DNA of 64,000 nt from Muraenolepis orangiensis (taxonomy: Eukaryota; Chordata; Actinopteri; Gadiformes; Muraenolepididae). The stretch spans positions 16,677,538 to 16,741,537 of the forward strand of contig CM051016.1 of assembly GCA_027704905.1 (NCBI GenBank), in the 5' to 3' direction. The notes under the pieces are model-generated. The model was not told the DNA's origin and did no database searches. It saw only the letters and a list, made by a program, of their open reading frames with translations. Shown here in pieces: positions 43,341 through 54,648 of the stretch (its first letter is position 1; every line of letters begins with the position of its first letter). The translations under genes were made by a program, and so were the position numbers.

Positions 43341-44242
43341 CAGACACAATTTCTCTCACACACATACTCTCTTGCTCACACACATACACACATACGTATA
43401 TGCACGCAAGAAAGACACGCACTAAAGAGAGTTGCAGGATATGCTAATAGACTGAACAGAATGTGGGAGAATGTATGATGTAGGATATGCTACTTTAAAG
43501 TTTTGCTTTGCTTTTAATAATAATAACCGTCTAAATTGGTCTGGCAGATCACTACAAAAGGGTTGCATTTAATAATCAGGGCCACATGTGTGGCCTACTT
43601 AAACCAGACACATGAGGACACACACACACACATCCCTCTCGGCCCTTCTGTTTACAGTCTACGTTTAATCTTAATCCGTGTATGCTACTACAGGATGCTC
43701 AGCCATCCCTCTCTCTCTCTCTCTCTCTCTCTCTGCAGTGTTACTATGGAGATGCTGTGCTCGTGCAGTGATGAGAGGAGAGAGAGGGTATTTTGGACTC
43801 GTGGCGAGCTAGGAGCACTGCATGCTTAGCTTTGATAGGCTATGTAGGTCACTGGGATGCACGAGCAACAAGCAGGCCGGATGAGAGGATGAATGCAGGA
43901 TGAACGGCGAGACTTCTGTTTTTTTTTTGTTGACTTCTGTTGTTTTTTTGACACATATGTGTGACATTAACACGGGGGAGTCGTGGTCGATTGACGTGTT
44001 GTTGAAACATATGCGCATATGTGAATTAAAACAAAATAAGGGGGGGGGGGGGGTCTGCCTCTGTGTAAGGATGGTGAGTGCCTATGAGTTCAAATAAGAC
44101 CCCCCCCCCCCCCCACCACCACCAACCACCGTCGTCGTCTCCTGGTGTGGCCGTGTAGTTTTAGACGTCGATAATAGTGGGTGATCAAGTAAGGCTATTC
44201 CTGAAATCCCGAAGGCGGGGGTCGAATCGGTCATAATCGAAT

Positions 44243-44280
44243 CGATTGTAGTTTTTTTTGTAAAAAAAAAACTACAATCG
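44243..44280. repeat. 17-bp perfect inverted repeat with T8/A8 core
   Basis: cgattgtagtttttttt (44243-44259) pairs with aaaaaaaactacaatcg (44264-44280) across a 4-base loop. It is followed by poly-G at 44281. It lies about 640 bp upstream of the marcks start. Confidence 0.85.
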
Positions 44281-44579
44281 GGGGGGGGATAAAAAAACAC
44301 GCGGCCCAGCAAACAACCACATCTTTCGATGGCTCGTGACTCCTGATGAGTACTACTGGGATATAATAATAAAACCAAGTTATTCCACCCCAATCCATGT
44401 TGTTGTTTCTCCTCCATTGTGTCCTCCATGGTCCACATACATTGGGTGGTGGTGGGGGGGGGGCTGGCACCCCCTTTTTCGATAAACCTCCACCCCCTTT
44501 CTTTTTTTTTGTGTGCCAGCCTTCTTGTGATTGGTGGAAAAAGGGATTGCTGTGTCGTCATAGCCCCGCGTGCCCATTC

Positions 44580-44923
44580 ATCAGCGGTCTGGGGCGTGGT
44601 ACTCCGCATCTCATTTACGGCGCGAGGGGGGCGATTTCTTACACTTACAGAATCCCGCACGCCAAAAAAAAAATCGAAAGAATTCGCGCTTTTTACTCAC
44701 TTTCCAGCTTGCAATATTGTCGCGTTTTAAAGTAATTGTGCGTGTGTGTGTAAGTTTTGGTCGCCGAGTTCTATCGAGGAGGAGGAGGAGGAGAGGGTGC
44801 TTTTTTTTTTCTCAGGGCGTTCGTCTTTAGCAGTTTTCTTTTTTTTTTTTGGGTGGAGGAAAGCTCCTTGCGGTCTTTGTTCATTCATTTCATCGGTCGG
44901 GTTCCTTTGTTGAACCGAGAAGC
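44580..44923 (+). promoter_or_regulatory. marcks: Presumed marcks promoter and 5' UTR
   Basis: A GC-box-like ggggcgtgg at about 44591 and a CpG-rich patch (ttacggcgcgaggggggcg, about 44617) precede a T-rich leader with two poly-T runs and (GGA)n at 44774-44790. No TATA box was identified. Start site not determined. Confidence 0.4.
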
Positions 44924-46626
44924 ATGGGAGCACAAATCTCCAAAACCGCTGGAAAGGAAGAGGTGGCTGCTGCTGCAGAAGGAGACCTGGCCGTCGCGGC
45001 TAAGGCAAACGGACAGGTAACAAAACATGGTGTTTTTATATATATACGGTTAATTAAGTTTGGCTGTAGCTCTACAATGGTTGTAGTCAACGCCATACTC
45101 CCATGTTCAATTGAGCGCATCCCTTACCCCATACCGGCGTTCAGGGAAAGTGACCACATGGAGGCGTTTTGTGTGGCCCCATTTGGAACCACAAATGGAC
45201 ATTTTGTCAGCCTGACTCGATAATGTGTGCTTTTATAAGTGAACATTGAATGATCAATTGATACACATTTTTTTGTATTTTCTACTATCTTATCCGTCAT
45301 GGAAGAGGCCGGCCGGTGACATTTAAATTCGGTTGTAATTGTGTGTGTGTGTGTGTGTGTGGTATTTGTACATCCAAGAAAAAAAGATTAAATTCATTTT
45401 TTTTCTTTTCGTTTAATCGCAGACCCGTGACGTTCTTATATACCGGGAAGTCTCCTATTTTCATTTCACATTATGTATGCGAGGGTTTGTGTCTGCTTTC
45501 ATGGTGGCATGGCCATTTTAAAAAACGACACCACGCCTTTGTTGCGTGGTCCAAGAAGAGGGGTACATGCATGGCTGACGTGCACTCACACTGAAAACCA
45601 TTTTGGAGCGAAAATATTGTTTGGACCACATTTTGGTTTTTTTAAATTTATTTAAAAAGATGCACTTTTCCCCCAGTCTAACAGAACCGGTCATTAACAA
45701 CCAATGTGCCAGAAATTCCTTCGTCCATACTAAATTCTACTTGGCCAACAAGCCGCCGCCTGGTGGCGTAGTTCTCCTAATGGAGATGAACCCACCAATC
45801 TACTGCTGGGTGCTGGTAATCTGTCGCCACTCTCCTAGTAACAGATGTTGCTGCAGTTTTAACACTATTTTCTCATTGGCTACTAGACACATTTTGACTA
45901 AAGAGGACGCTGGGTTTTTGCAGGGGCCAGTTTGGACTCTGAATCTATATTTCTAGGGCTCTTGCTGTATTGTGCTTAATGCACCAGGAAGCTTAACTTG
46001 GAACACATTTATTTGTATTAACAAACTGTTTTCTGTTAAAGGAGAATGGCCATGCCAAGACAAACGGGGATACCTCTCCAGCCACCGAGGAGGCCAACAA
46101 GGCAGAGGTCCAGGCCAACGGCAGCACTCCGGTCGACGAGGCGCCTAAAGGAGAGAAGGTAGAGGCGGTGGAGGCAAACGGCGAGAAGGAGCCCGCCACC
46201 AACGGTGAGGCCAAGGCAGAGGACGGTGCCACTCCCTCCGGCAGCGAGGACTCCAAACAGAAGAAGAAGCGCTTCTCCTTCAAGAAGCCAAACTTCAAGC
46301 TCAGCGGCTTCTCCTTCAAGAAGACCAAGAAGGACTCCGAGGAGGCCACAGGGGAGGAGGCTGCAGCGGCGCCTGCCGAAGGAGAGGAAAAGCCGGCGGA
46401 GGAAGGAGACGCGGCCGCAGCCTCAGAGGAGGCCAAGCCGGAGGAGGCCGCCAAGGAGGAGGCCAAGGAGCCCGCTGCTGCAGCTGCCGAGGAGCCCAAA
46501 GCGGAGGAGGTGAAGGCGGAAGGCGAGGCGGCGGCAGCCCCCGCGGCGGAGGAGAAACCAGCCGACGCTTCACCCGTTGAGCCCGAAACAACCACCAGTC
46601 CAGAGGCCCCGGGCGCCACAGAGTAA
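44924..46626 (+). CDS. marcks: Myristoylated alanine-rich C-kinase substrate (MARCKS)
   Basis: Two exons, 44924-45016 and 46042-46626, join in phase 0 at AKANGQ/ENGHAK, the same junction as human MARCKS; 225 aa. MGAQISKTAGK supplies the N-myristoylation site. The effector domain at about residues 103-128 reads KKKRFSFKK, then PNFKLSGFSFKK and TKK. The rest is Ala/Glu/Pro-rich and disordered. Known role: it binds acidic phospholipid (PIP2), actin and calmodulin at the plasma membrane and is released by PKC phosphorylation or calmodulin. It is shorter than human MARCKS (332 aa). The RFSFKK...GFSFKK pattern and synteny favour marcks over marcksl1. PN replaces one effector-domain serine position. 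It is the only plus-strand gene found here. Confidence 0.93.
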
Positions 46627-47480
46627 AGCGTGCGCGCACAGCCATGAGGTGATGTGGGGGGGGGGGGGCAAGAGGAGTCCAGAGAACCGGTGTGTTTGAG
46701 GGAATGTGACCTGTCTAGAACCAGAGACTTTTTTTTCTCTTTTGTTCATTGTTTTGTTTGACTTTTATGGTTTTCGCCGACCGTTTCATCCATCCATCCT
46801 GACTGCACATTCCCTGGCAGTGGTGGGGGGGAGGGGGTAGGGGGGGTGGGAACTGGGGGGGGGGGGGGTAGGGGGGTTGGAGGTGTCCTGCTTCCACACT
46901 GCTCATTGGTGTTTGCAATTGTGACGTGCGAGTGTACATGTGCGAATGAGAGTGTGAATGTCTACTTTTTTTTTTTTTGTCTTCTCTTCACACATGAAAC
47001 CACGACTGACTGTGTTGGCGTCGGGCCGCATGACTCTTGACGTATTTAAATGAAGTATTTGGTGCTGGGCGTTTGGATGTAGCAGCTGAAGCTGTGACTG
47101 CAAGTTTTGACACATTGTGATATTTAAAAAAGGGAAAGTACTACAAAAAAAACAAAACCCAAGTCTTAAATGTCGTCTTTGCAGTGCACAGTTGTTTACA
47201 ACTTAAAAAAGCTCAATGCTTCTGTGGACACATTTCCATTTCCTAAAAGTAGTTTTTAGTTAAATGTCGAAACAATAGGTGCTCGATTTCTATTAGACTC
47301 CACCATCTCAAGATTCTGTAGTAATGCACGTTGTATAGACTTTGATATTACTGGTTTTATGACTGAGGTGTACCTAAATGATTGAAGTTTTTAACAAATG
47401 ACCCATTGTAAATGAAGTTTTTCTTGTTTGTTAATTTTCACCATTTGTAAGATTGAATAAAATTGGGAGATGTTTTAAGC
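46627..47480 (+). terminator. marcks: marcks 3' UTR with AATAAA at 47456-47461
   Basis: The 3' UTR has poly-G runs near 46655 and 46855 and an AT-rich distal part ending gattgaataaaattggg. The hexamer is 830 bases after the stop codon. Confidence 0.7.
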
Positions 47481-47899
47481 AATTTCTGCATCAAGCTGTG
47501 ATGACTACAATGTGAAGTTGTTGTTTTTTGGACTAGATTAAAGTTAAGGATGATAAACCGCTACAAGTGCAATTTATAAACTGCTTCATTTTTTTCCCCC
47601 TTTTGATATGGGGATAGTGCCACCTACTGGAGATGTAATGCAACTCTAAAATCCTTGAGATATATATTCTCATAAGCACTGAAAGAATACAACCGTAAAG
47701 ACCCAAACGACTACTTGCTCTAGCTTAAACTTTAAAACTAATGGTTTAATGTCCAAAGGTTACTCTACTGTGCATAATTACCAGTATGGCGAGAACTATT
47801 TTGGCTAAATCATATAGTGGACCACCCTCTCGTGGTCGGACAAGAACTCTTGAGGCATCACGTGAGTGAGGCAACACTAAATAACATCCCATATGTAAT

Positions 47900-48111
47900 G
47901 GTAAATAATGGATGCTTTTATCCAGAGCTCTTTACAATTCATGCCGCCTTCACCCATTCATACACACATTCAACCACCAACGGTGGAGTGTGCCATGCAA
48001 GGAGACAGCCCGTTGGGGTTGGTCTTGCTTAAGGACACCTCGACAGTTTTTCCTAGGAGGAGCTGGGGGATCGACCCAGCAACCGCTCTACCTCCTGAGG
48101 TACTGCTGTCC
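47900..48111 (-). mobile_element. tRNA-derived SINE fragment (minus orientation)
   Basis: The plus strand carries ggatgcttttatccagagc at one end and gctcttacct-type tRNA complement (gatcgacccagcaaccgctc, then tacctcctgag) at the other. It is the same family type as the copy at 16062, with a decayed A-box end. Confidence 0.65.
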
Positions 48112-48526
48112 ACTTGACCATATGTCCCTTGGAGTCCGCTACAAAGTGCGCCCCAAAACCCGCCATTAAATATAAGTAAACGTGTCAAAGTAGCTTTGTA
48201 AAAGTAATCTACACAAATCCTATATGAAATTGAATACGACACAAACCACTCACTTGATAGTCTATGGCTAGCATTACGCTATTCAATTTGATTCCCACTT
48301 GTCTCCAGTCTAACTGGATTCTGCTTATTAAAGTGTCAGATTATCATTAAGTGCACTTAAAAACAAAGTGCGCTTCATTTTTAAGCACTCGTAACAAGCA
48401 GAATCTTGTTGACATGGGTGATTGAACTTAACTGCTTCCTGCTGGCAGCCAAAGTAACACACTAGCCTTTGACTATTCAGTCAATGGTTTGTGTTGAAGC
48501 CTATTCTACTTCATATAGGCCTATTC

Positions 48527-48535
<9 letters not shown>

Positions 48536-48569
<34 letters not shown>
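48536..48569. repeat. (TA)n microsatellite
   Basis: A TA run downstream of marcks. Confidence 0.9.
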
Positions 48570-48571
<2 letters not shown>

Positions 48572-48889
48572 TGAACTAATTAAAGTAACATTACTTTTAT
48601 TAATATAATTATAAGACCTCAGGAATGCAACTTAATGCAATGTAGTGCACTTCAATGGACCCAAATGGGTGACAAAACGTTCACTTTTTTCCATCCTGGG
48701 AGGCTGAACCTGAACTCCGAGATCGACAACAGAACCGTTTTGGAGCCACAGGGAGTTAATTTCGGAGTTAATTTCAGCCGGTTATGGAAGCGGCCCACTG
48801 CGGCTCTGGGAATAGCGACGTCTGGACGCAGCGTGGCCGGCTGGAACCGACCAGGCAACACAACTACAGACGCGAGTTTAATCGACGGT

Positions 48890-48960
48890 TGTGTGTGTGT
48901 GTGTGTGTGCGCGCGCGCGCGCGCGTGTGTAGGAGTGTGTGTGTGTGTGTGTGTGTGTGC
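48890..48960. repeat. (GT)n/(GC)n microsatellite
   Basis: GT runs flank an alternating GC core at 48909-48925. Alternating purine-pyrimidine of this kind favours Z-DNA. Confidence 0.9.
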
Positions 48961-49423
48961 TTGCTGACATGTCGAGAATCCTTCGAGGAAACCACAGAAT
49001 GACCCGCATAAACATCTTCTTTAACCAAAATAAAATGCAAATATGGAGAGATGGTTGCACACACACACACACTCTCTCTCCTCTGAGTTAATGTGAGCCT
49101 CCCACAAGCTGCAGGGCTTATTTTAAACCACCTATTTGCTCCCAGATTAACCCTGCAACTCTTCAAGTCCTGCATGCATGCCAGACCGCCGGAGCGGTGT
49201 GTGTTTTAATGCGTAATCTGTCTATCCCTATTCCGCGTGTCCATTTTGGATGGAATCTGCTCGGTTGAGGCTGTAACCGTTTCCACTTTAAACCAGTGTT
49301 CACGTAATCCCAGTGGGCCTAATTCTCTGTCTTAAGTGTTCAGTGGGTTCCTTGGGGGTTGGGGAGAGGGGGTGTGTGTGGGGTGGGGGAGATTGTATCC
49401 CTCTTGCAGTGGGAGACCATGCT

Positions 49424-49503
49424 TCCTCTCCTAGGCCTAATTAGCCAATGTTAAACAAGTGGTTCCACTTGTTTAACATTGGCTAATTAGGCCTAGGAGA
49501 GGA
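49424..49503. repeat. Perfect 39-bp inverted repeat with 2-base loop
   Basis: The left arm 49424-49462 (tcctctcctaggcctaat... caagtgg) is exactly complementary to 49465-49503. Only TT separates them. No mismatches were found over 39 pairs. Confidence 0.92.
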
Positions 49504-49689
49504 GCAACCTTGCTCCCCGGCCAAAACATCTTATCATTCAATTAATAATTACATTTGATCTGGTTCACAATTCTCAAATCAGTAACTACGGTCATGTCAG
49601 GGGCGCATCTGTTCGCGATAATTTGGTTTATGCATGACGTATATATCAATTTTAATGATTAGATATAGAAAAATAACCATGGATGTATG

Positions 49690-50160
49690 AACGAGTACGT
49701 GAAAGTCTGAACTCTGAAGCTGAACCCAAACCAAACCTTATAGGAGCCAAAACCAAACCCTCAAACTGAACCCTAATAAGAAACCCTGAAACAAAACCAT
49801 AGAAACCAAAACCAACTCTAAAACCAAAACCTAATAGGAAACCCTAACCCCAGAACCAAGAACCAGAACCAGAAGGAGAAAAAATGAGAACAAAAATGTA
49901 CCAAAATAGGAAACCTTAAGAAGCCAAAACCAAACCCTGAAAAAAAACCCAAAAAAAACTAAACCCTAATAGGAAACCCTTTCCCTTAAACCCAACGTTA
50001 GAAAACTAAACCCTCAAACTGAACCCCAACAGGAAACCCAAACTCTTAAAAGCCAAAACGAAAACCCTAAAAATAAACTCTAATATAGGAAACCCTTACC
50101 CTAGTACCAAACCTTAGAAGCCAAAACCAAACCCTAGCAACAAACCTTGATCTTGATCTC
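49690..50160. repeat. Degenerate AAACCCTAA-type repeat
   Basis: About 470 bases of irregular repeats around aaccctaataggaaaccct and aaaaccaaaccct. C/A-rich on the plus strand, with almost no T/G clusters and no coding potential. Confidence 0.75.
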
Positions 50161-51070
50161 TAAGCATTTTTATTTTCCTTTTTAGACTAGTCGGACATCA
50201 GTCATCAGGAGTCTTCCTCGTAGAGAGGAAGAGATGTAGAGAGAGAGCGGGAGAGAATTGTACATATCTTAATCGGATAGGCTTTCGATATTGACGCTTT
50301 GTTCGTCCTCAAAAAAAGGTAACGTAACATTTGTATAACCCAATGTACACAGGATATATTTAGTCGTGTCCAGATGAGGTAGAGGCTGGTGACCAGGCCA
50401 GGGAGTCTGGACCGTTCCTGTGTCCTACCGCCACCACCAACATGTTTTCTTCCCACCCCATCCTGCACGTACCACCTCAGCACCACACACCACACACCAC
50501 CACCACAGGCCTGTCTCTGCAAAGGCCAGTCTCCCCAGCTGCTTGTGGTTGCCCCCCCCCCGGTCCAGCAAATGTACCAAATGCACTGTCTCCCACTAAC
50601 ATAGCCAAACCGCCAGGCCTCTTTACCCTGGGATGATCAAAGCGTGTCGAGCCCTACCAGAGGATCCTCCCTGTTCCTCCTCCTTCCCAAGCATGCAGCT
50701 ATATTCAGCCCACACCTCTGTCCCTTTTCAGGAGAAAACACAGCTTCTGCCCACTTGTGGCTGCCGCCCCGCAGGCCGGCTACCATGCAGGAAGGACTAA
50801 TATAGGAAGTCATTAAAGAGCATTCAGAATAAAATACAACACTAGGGGCAAAGCAAATATATAATTTCATAGGCTACAGTATAGTTATGTGAAAAATGCT
50901 ATGTTGGCTTTTCTTAACATTTTAAGAACATTTTCTTAAATAAATCAGACCATAACGCATTCCTTGTATGTGAAAACTTACCTGGTGATAAAGCTTTCTG
51001 ATTCCTACTCTGAACACTGTTAATAATGCCCAGTTCAAATATATGGTTTGGGGTTTACATGATTATTGAA

Positions 51071-51665
51071 AGATGGGGGGGGGGGGGGGGGAGAGAGGGA
51101 GGGAGGCAGGGAAGGAGAGAGAGAGGAGAGGTCAAAAGAGAGAGGCACAGGGGTGGAGAGAAGAGGGAGGGGGGGATGGAGAGAGGGAAAGAGAGATGGG
51201 GTGAGGCACGGGGATAGAGAGGAGGGGGAGGGAGGGGAGAGAGGGAGGGAGGAAGTGATGCAGGGATGGAGAGGGAGAGAGATAGAGAGGTGCAGGGATG
51301 GAGAGAAGAGGGGGAGAGAGATGGGGAGAAGAGGGAGGGAGGGAAGGGCTAGTGCTTGAGGGAGGGAGAGAGAGGGATGGAAAGAGGGAAGACGTGAGGC
51401 AGGGATGGAGAGAGGGAGAGAGATATGGGGTGAGGCACGGGGATGGAGTGAAGAGGGAGGGAGGGAAGAGAGGGAAGGAGAGAGGGAGAAAGTGATGCAG
51501 GGATGGAGAGGGAGAGAGCTAGAGAGGTGCAGGGATGGGGAGAAGAGAGAGGGAGGGAAGGGAGAGTGTGGGAGGGAGAGAGAGAGGGAGGGAGGGAGAG
51601 AATGAGAGGAAGGAAGAGAGGGAGGCCGGGAGAGAGAGAGAGGGGGAGGGAGGTGGAGGGAGGGA
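51071..51665. repeat. ~600-bp purine (GA/GGGA) tract with internal duplication
   Basis: The plus strand is almost entirely A and G. Marker segments recur: tgaggcacggggat at 51202 and 51431, and gtgatgcagggatggagagg at 51255 and 51492. This indicates a duplication of about 230-237 bp. It lies 3' of col10a1. Long Pro/Ser/Leu frames on the minus strand are by-products. Confidence 0.85.
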
Positions 51666-52001
51666 GGCACAGTTCTGAGGCTGGCAGCTTTGCCAAATGT
51701 TTAAAACAAGGCAAAGAAGCCATACAACTTGAATTAGCTTTGTTTACAATCCAACTGTATATTTTGTGATTTTAAACTTTCACTTATGGGGGTTTGAGGA
51801 AAGAAGATTTGAAGAAGAAGGGAACTCTTTGCGCTGACTTGTCTATAACATTAATTGCACCCAAACACTTGAGAGACTTTTTACAACCCCCTGTCTGGCT
51901 TTTTATGTGAACAATAAAGGTAGTTATTTTGACGGGGAAAGTTCCCGTGTTGTAAAAAAAAAAGAAGACTACTCAAGACAAAACAGTTACGTAAGACATC
52001 T

Positions 52002-52637
52002 TTTATTTTGGCCGTCATGTTTTACATGATAATGCATTTCTAGGGTTACAATGATGTTGGTCAACAATTTGAGCATATAGGACACTGTTGTTTGTGTCTG
52101 ATATCATGTCTCATTATTACGGTCAATTTGATCATCACCATTTCACAATATTCAAGTCACATACAAGGATGACAGGTACAACATTTTGCACAGGAAAACA
52201 ATATGTACTTTTTTTCTAAGATTATTGGTCACCCAAAAACAAGGTTGTACAACAATCACAAAAGACAAACACAAATATAACAACCACCAGTTGAAATCAG
52301 TAAAACAAAAAAAACAAAAAATTAGATTGGGAAAGAAATAATCAGGATGCGACACCTTAATTTTCACATGCTGTCTCCCTTGCAAAAAGTTCCCTGGTAA
52401 CTTTATAGATTGCTTCCCCTATCCCTGATAACCTGTTTTCATAAATTAAATCTCCTTCTTCCTAGCACCCTTTTCATGTGTGTGTTTTCAAGTTGATATT
52501 GCTGCTGTTTTTCAAAGAAGAGACTCAACTCCCTGCCCTTGTTGGGCTGAGGAAATTTAACAGGAAGTCGGTGCTATAATTTGAGAAATAGACAGCTAAT
52601 TCAGTTGCTGTGTGGCTTACGGGAACCCTACGCCGTA
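52002..52637 (-). terminator. col10a1: col10a1 3' UTR and poly(A) signal
   Basis: The minus-strand AATAAA (plus tttatt at 52002-52007) is 630 bases after the stop codon. The interval is AT-rich and noncoding. Confidence 0.6.
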
Positions 52638-54615
52638 TCACGTGGAGGCAATGAGGAACCCAGAGAAGGAGCAGTGGACATTCTCTGCGGCAAAGACGCC
52701 GTTGGCCTCGTCGTCGGGGATCTGGATGTACACGGTGTCCTGCTCGTCGAGCAGAAGGACAGCACTGCCAGACATCTGGTCCAGGAAGCCCTTGCTGTAC
52801 TCATCGTAGCTAAACATGACGGGCTGGCCGTTCTTGTAAAGAGCCACCAGAGCGTTAGCTCCGTTCACGTGGATGTTGTAGGAGAAGTAGTAGACACCGG
52901 GCACCTGGCAGGTGAACAGGCCACTCTCGGTGTCGTAGTGGTTCTCGGCGTTGTACACAACATGGTCAAACTTAATGGGAGTGCCAGCAGCTGGGTAGGG
53001 GGTGACCAGAGATACGGTGAAGGCGGACATGGGGGACTTAACCATAATCTCGCCCATGCCCATGCCCATGCTCTTCTCGAACATAACCTCCCCAGGGGGG
53101 CCAGGAGCCCCGGGGGGACCGGCGGGACCCTCGGATCCATCGTTTCCGTTGTCACCGGGGAGGCCGGGGGGACCCTGGGGTCCGACAATACCCTTTGCGG
53201 ACAGGCCAGAGGGGCCGGGGGAACCAGGAAGACCGGTGTGTCCCTTCATGCCAGGAGCACCACCGCTACCAGAAGGCCCAGCGGGTCCTCTGGAACCGGG
53301 GGCACCATCAGAGCCAGAGGCACCGTTCTCACCTGCGCGGCCGGGGAGACCTTTAGGTCCAGAGGGGCCGGGGACACCGTTGGTTCCGGGAGCGCCGGGG
53401 GCACCCAAGTCACCTTTGTTTCCCTGGCCACCGGTGGCTCCTCTGGGGCCGGTGGGGCCGGCTGCACCTGTATAACCCTGCTTTCCCTGGAATCCCTGTG
53501 CTCCCTGATCTCCCTTGTATCCCTTAGGTCCCTGGGCTCCGCTGGAACCTGTGTCACCCTTGGAGCCGACGGCACCGCTCTCACCTGGGAAACCTCTGGC
53601 GCCCTGTGGGCCGGATGCGCCATTGGGTCCATTTGAGCCAGGAGCACCGGTGTGTCCGGTAGCTCCCAGCTCTCCCTTCTGACCGGTGCTACCTGTGCTA
53701 CCTGTTGCTCCCCTCTCTCCCTTGTCTCCGTTAGCGCCAGGCTTTCCATAGCCGGGGACACCGGGAGCACCAGTGGCTCCGCTAGCTCCCTGGTGGCCTT
53801 TGGGACCGACGGATCCAGGCATGCCTGGGGCACCGTTCTCACCTGGCTTACCTGACATACCGACACCTGGGGCACCAGTGTGTCCCTTGGGTCCCTGTGG
53901 TCCCGCGGAGCCGGAGGCACCGTCTCTACCTGGGCTGCCTGACTTTCCTGGCTCACCGCTCATACCTGGCTTTCCTGGTTTACCTACACCTGCCTGACCG
54001 GGGGCTCCGGTGGCTCCAGATGGGCCCTCGGCTCCTGTCTCACCCTGAGGTCCAACAACTCCCACCCCTCTATCTCCCTTCTGGCCTGTCAGACCAGGTA
54101 CACCTGGGTGTCCCTTATGACCGGTCTCTCCTCTTGGTCCCATGGATCCGGGCAGACCGGAAGGACCAGGCTTGCCGGTGGCGGACAGACCAGAGGGTCC
54201 GGGTCTTCCAGATGAGCCGGGCATGCCTCGGGGTCCCTGGGGTCCGGAGGATCCGGACTCTCCCTTCTCACCATGAGCTCCAGAGATGCCAGGTTTTCCA
54301 GGTCCACCTGGAGATCCAGGCTTGCCAGCAATGGAGTGTCCGGGAGGGCCAGGGGGTCCAGCGGGGCCCTCGGGTCCTTCAGCACCTTCAGCATTCTCAC
54401 CTGCGGGGCCGGGAGGTCCCTCGGGGCCCTCGGGGCCAGGCTCACCTGGGGCTCCAGGCTCACCTGCCACTGAAACTACTGTGGAGATAAAACATCTTCA
54501 TGAATTCAATGGAAAAATATGCAATTCAAAATCAATCAAATACAACAATTATTACTATTATTATTGATAATATTAATGATAATAGTAATACTGTTGATGC
54601 TGCTGCTGATATTAA

Positions 54616-54648
<33 letters not shown>

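Noticed and set aside
46205..46645. Arg/Pro-rich and Ala/Ser-rich alternative frames over marcks exon 2
   Set aside because: Shifted and antisense readings of the Ala/Glu-rich marcks coding sequence.
51035..51723. Pro/Ser/Leu-rich minus frames of up to 211 codons
   Set aside because: Translations of the purine tract; all frames are open because stops need T/A combinations absent there.
52581..54490. Plus-strand Gly/Val/Ser-rich frames over col10a1
   Set aside because: Antisense and off-frame shadows of the collagen Gly-X-Y exon, which keeps several frames open.
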